This document shows, one piece after another, positions 4,058 through 5,056 of a stretch of DNA of 5,056 nucleotides. How positions within the stretch are numbered: position 1 is the first letter of the stretch; every line of letters begins with the position of its first letter. Position numbers and translations under genes: made by a program. The notes under the pieces were generated by a model. The model ran no database searches, was not told the origin of the DNA, and was given only the letters and a program-made list of their open reading frames with translations. Location of the stretch: contig CANQPR010000086.1 in assembly GCA_947625715.1 (NCBI GenBank), positions 1-5,056 on the forward strand. The letters are read 5' to 3'. Source of the stretch: an uncultured Bacilli bacterium (lineage in GTDB: Bacteria; Bacillota_I; Bacilli_A; RF39; UBA660).

Positions 4058-5056
4058 ACTACTAACATTTCTACCCATACTAACGTATTGCATTGTTTGA
4101 AATGGTCCCATTTCTTTTGTTGCATCACCTAAAATACCTCTTTTATATTCAATATTACTTGTTCCGTAAGCATATTTATCATACCACTTTTCTTCATTTG
4201 GTAAAGCAATACCATCTGTTATTGTTCCTGATTCACCTGTTAAATTTCCATTAAACCCTGAATTATTTGTTTTATTATTTCCTGATGATAACTGTCCTTT
4301 TCCATCATCCATTCCTGACATCATATATTCCCAGGCTCCTCCTGCCATATCAAATATTCCTGTATAATTATTTGTTGTACTTGCGATTACACTTGCTGAA
4401 TCAAAATACTCTGTATTACATGTTCCATTTACCCCTTTAGCTGATGTACAGTATTCATTACAAGCTTCTTTATTTGAAGTACAACTTTCATTTGTTCCAG
4501 AATATCCAATTGTTGGCTCATATATAGAAGCATAGCCTGTTAGATAACTTTGATTATTATTGATTCTTACTTTTTGTCTACTTCCATATATACTATGTTG
4601 TAAATATGCTACTGCTCCCCATTCAGTATTCTTCATCATATGACTTTGTAATGTTTCATTATAATGTCTTCCTACTACATATGCTTTTGCTACTTGAATG
4701 CTTCTCCATGAATAAACATTCGGTTTGATTATTACTTTTTTAGAGGCTTCTATAGCTTCTGCTTCATTAGCTGGGTTTACTTGGGCTTGTCCTGTATTTT
4801 CTGCTCCCTCATATCCTGTTTCAAATTTTCCTACCCATATTCCATTAGTATTAAAGGCTGTAAATGCTGGATGGGTTAACCATTCTCCTACTTTACTTCC
4901 TTGGTTTTCTTCCTTATCATTTGTTTCAAAGATTACTTGGATTGTTTGTTCTTTTTTTTCTTTCGTTGTTAAACTTGTATAGTCTCCTTCATTAAATATT
5001 TTATATCTATACCTTGGTATCCATACAAAATAACTTTCTATTTCACTTTCTTCTAT
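3899..5056 (-). CDS. Surface-type protein with FGE-sulfatase/C-type-lectin-like domain; probable DGR target (N-terminus outside window)
   Basis: The visible part is 385 residues, open to the right edge; the frame continues upstream of the internal Met-Met at 4639, so that is not the start. Visible residues 1-139 include ESYFVWIPRYRYKIF, GIWVGKFETGYEG and NVYSWRSIQVAKAYVV. After SHMMKNTEWGAVAYL come a four-Cys cluster (about 192-213), then GIFDMAGGAWEYM (about 234-245), equivalent to the GLYDMxGNVWEW motif of the FGE-sulfatase clan. The C-terminus has W-V-V-R-G-A-G, AGVFSF and ends SFRLVLAI, the layout of C-type-lectin-like DGR variable domains. The catalytic Cys region of true formylglycine-generating enzymes is absent, so a binding or adhesion role at the cell surface is more likely. 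The signal or pilin-like N-terminus cannot be seen. Confidence 0.8.
   Translation of the reverse strand: MEESEIESYFVWIPRYRYKIFNEGDYTSLTTKEKKEQTIQVIFETNDKEENQGSKVGEWLTHPAFTAFNTNGIWVGKFETGYEGAENTGQAQVNPANEAEAIEASKKVIIKPNVYSWRSIQVAKAYVVGRHYNETLQSHMMKNTEWGAVAYLQHSIYGSRQKVRINNNQSYLTGYASIYEPTIGYSGTNESCTSNKEACNEYCTSAKGVNGTCNTEYFDSASVIASTTNNYTGIFDMAGGAWEYMMSGMDDGKGQLSSGNNKTNNSGFNGNLTGESGTITDGIALPNEEKWYDKYAYGTSNIEYKRGILGDATKEMGPFQTMQYVSMGRNVSSWYSNTAWVVHRSGPWVVRGAGHTDGLDAGVFSFINGNGDAYSGHSFRLVLAI

Noticed and set aside
3814..4128. 104-residue minus-strand frame overlapping the variable region
   Set aside because: It is out of frame with the large surface-protein gene and lacks a start signal; only its last 16 codons, with their own possible ribosome binding site, are kept as a weak candidate.
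4725..4982. Plus-strand open frame opposite the surface-protein gene
   Set aside because: It is antisense to a frame with recognisable family motifs and has no supporting start signal; the same holds for the other plus-strand frames opposite the ribosomal and membrane-protein genes.
3899..5056. Catalytic formylglycine-generating enzyme
   Set aside because: The fold motif is present but the active-site Cys region is missing and the C-terminus has variable-domain character.
1..5056. DGR template repeat, DGR reverse transcriptase, tRNA, rRNA or CRISPR array within the window
   Set aside because: No adenine-rich second copy of the 3899-4057 scaffold, no RT-like frame, no tRNA/rRNA signature and no repeat-spacer pattern were seen on either strand.

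Overview
The window comes from a low-GC bacterium. AT-rich genes, Shine-Dalgarno sites of the AGGAGG type, near-consensus sigma-A-type promoters and Gram-positive-style ribosomal-protein leaders point to Bacillota, probably an uncultured Bacilli/Mollicutes-related gut lineage (the lineage is an inference). All Trp codons I checked are TGG, so the standard genetic code is assumed. Every convincing gene lies on the minus strand, so the window reads from right to left.

Right end (5056 to about 3899): the 3' part of a large surface-type protein. It has an FGE-sulfatase/C-type-lectin-like domain, and its last ~53 codons are abruptly GC-rich (about 53% by hand count, in an otherwise strongly AT-rich window) and made almost entirely of NNY codons ending in SFRLVLAI. 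This looks like the variable region of a diversity-generating retroelement (DGR) target. The reverse transcriptase and template repeat are not in the window. A possible 16-residue hydrophobic peptide gene follows it.

Centre (3806 to 1275): a ribosomal stalk cluster in two units. rplK-rplA (L11, L1) has its own promoter and a leader that resembles the L1-binding site of 23S rRNA. rplJ-rplL (L10, L7/L12) has a near-perfect promoter whose -35 box lies inside the end of rplA, then an L10 leader with a kink-turn-like element, an antiterminator and an intrinsic attenuator. rplL is followed by an AT-rich terminator. L11 carries an unusual charged C-terminal extension of about 54 residues. The usual neighbours (secE/nusG upstream, rpoB downstream) are absent within the window.

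Left part (1234 to 145): a three-gene operon of small single-pass membrane proteins with its own 17-bp-spaced promoter. Two are paralogues with a shared C-terminal CxGYVxIT...YIxCxxYxT pattern, and one has a prepilin-like G|xxxxE leader. The operon ends at a 12-bp perfect hairpin. Immediately after this hairpin, at position 59, the 5' end of a class IIC group II intron begins and runs off the left edge, which is the insertion habit known for this intron class. A ten-base C/G homopolymer lies between the operon and the hairpin.

The window is thus a housekeeping ribosomal cluster sandwiched between a probable hypervariable surface protein and a pilin-like operon with a retroelement behind it.
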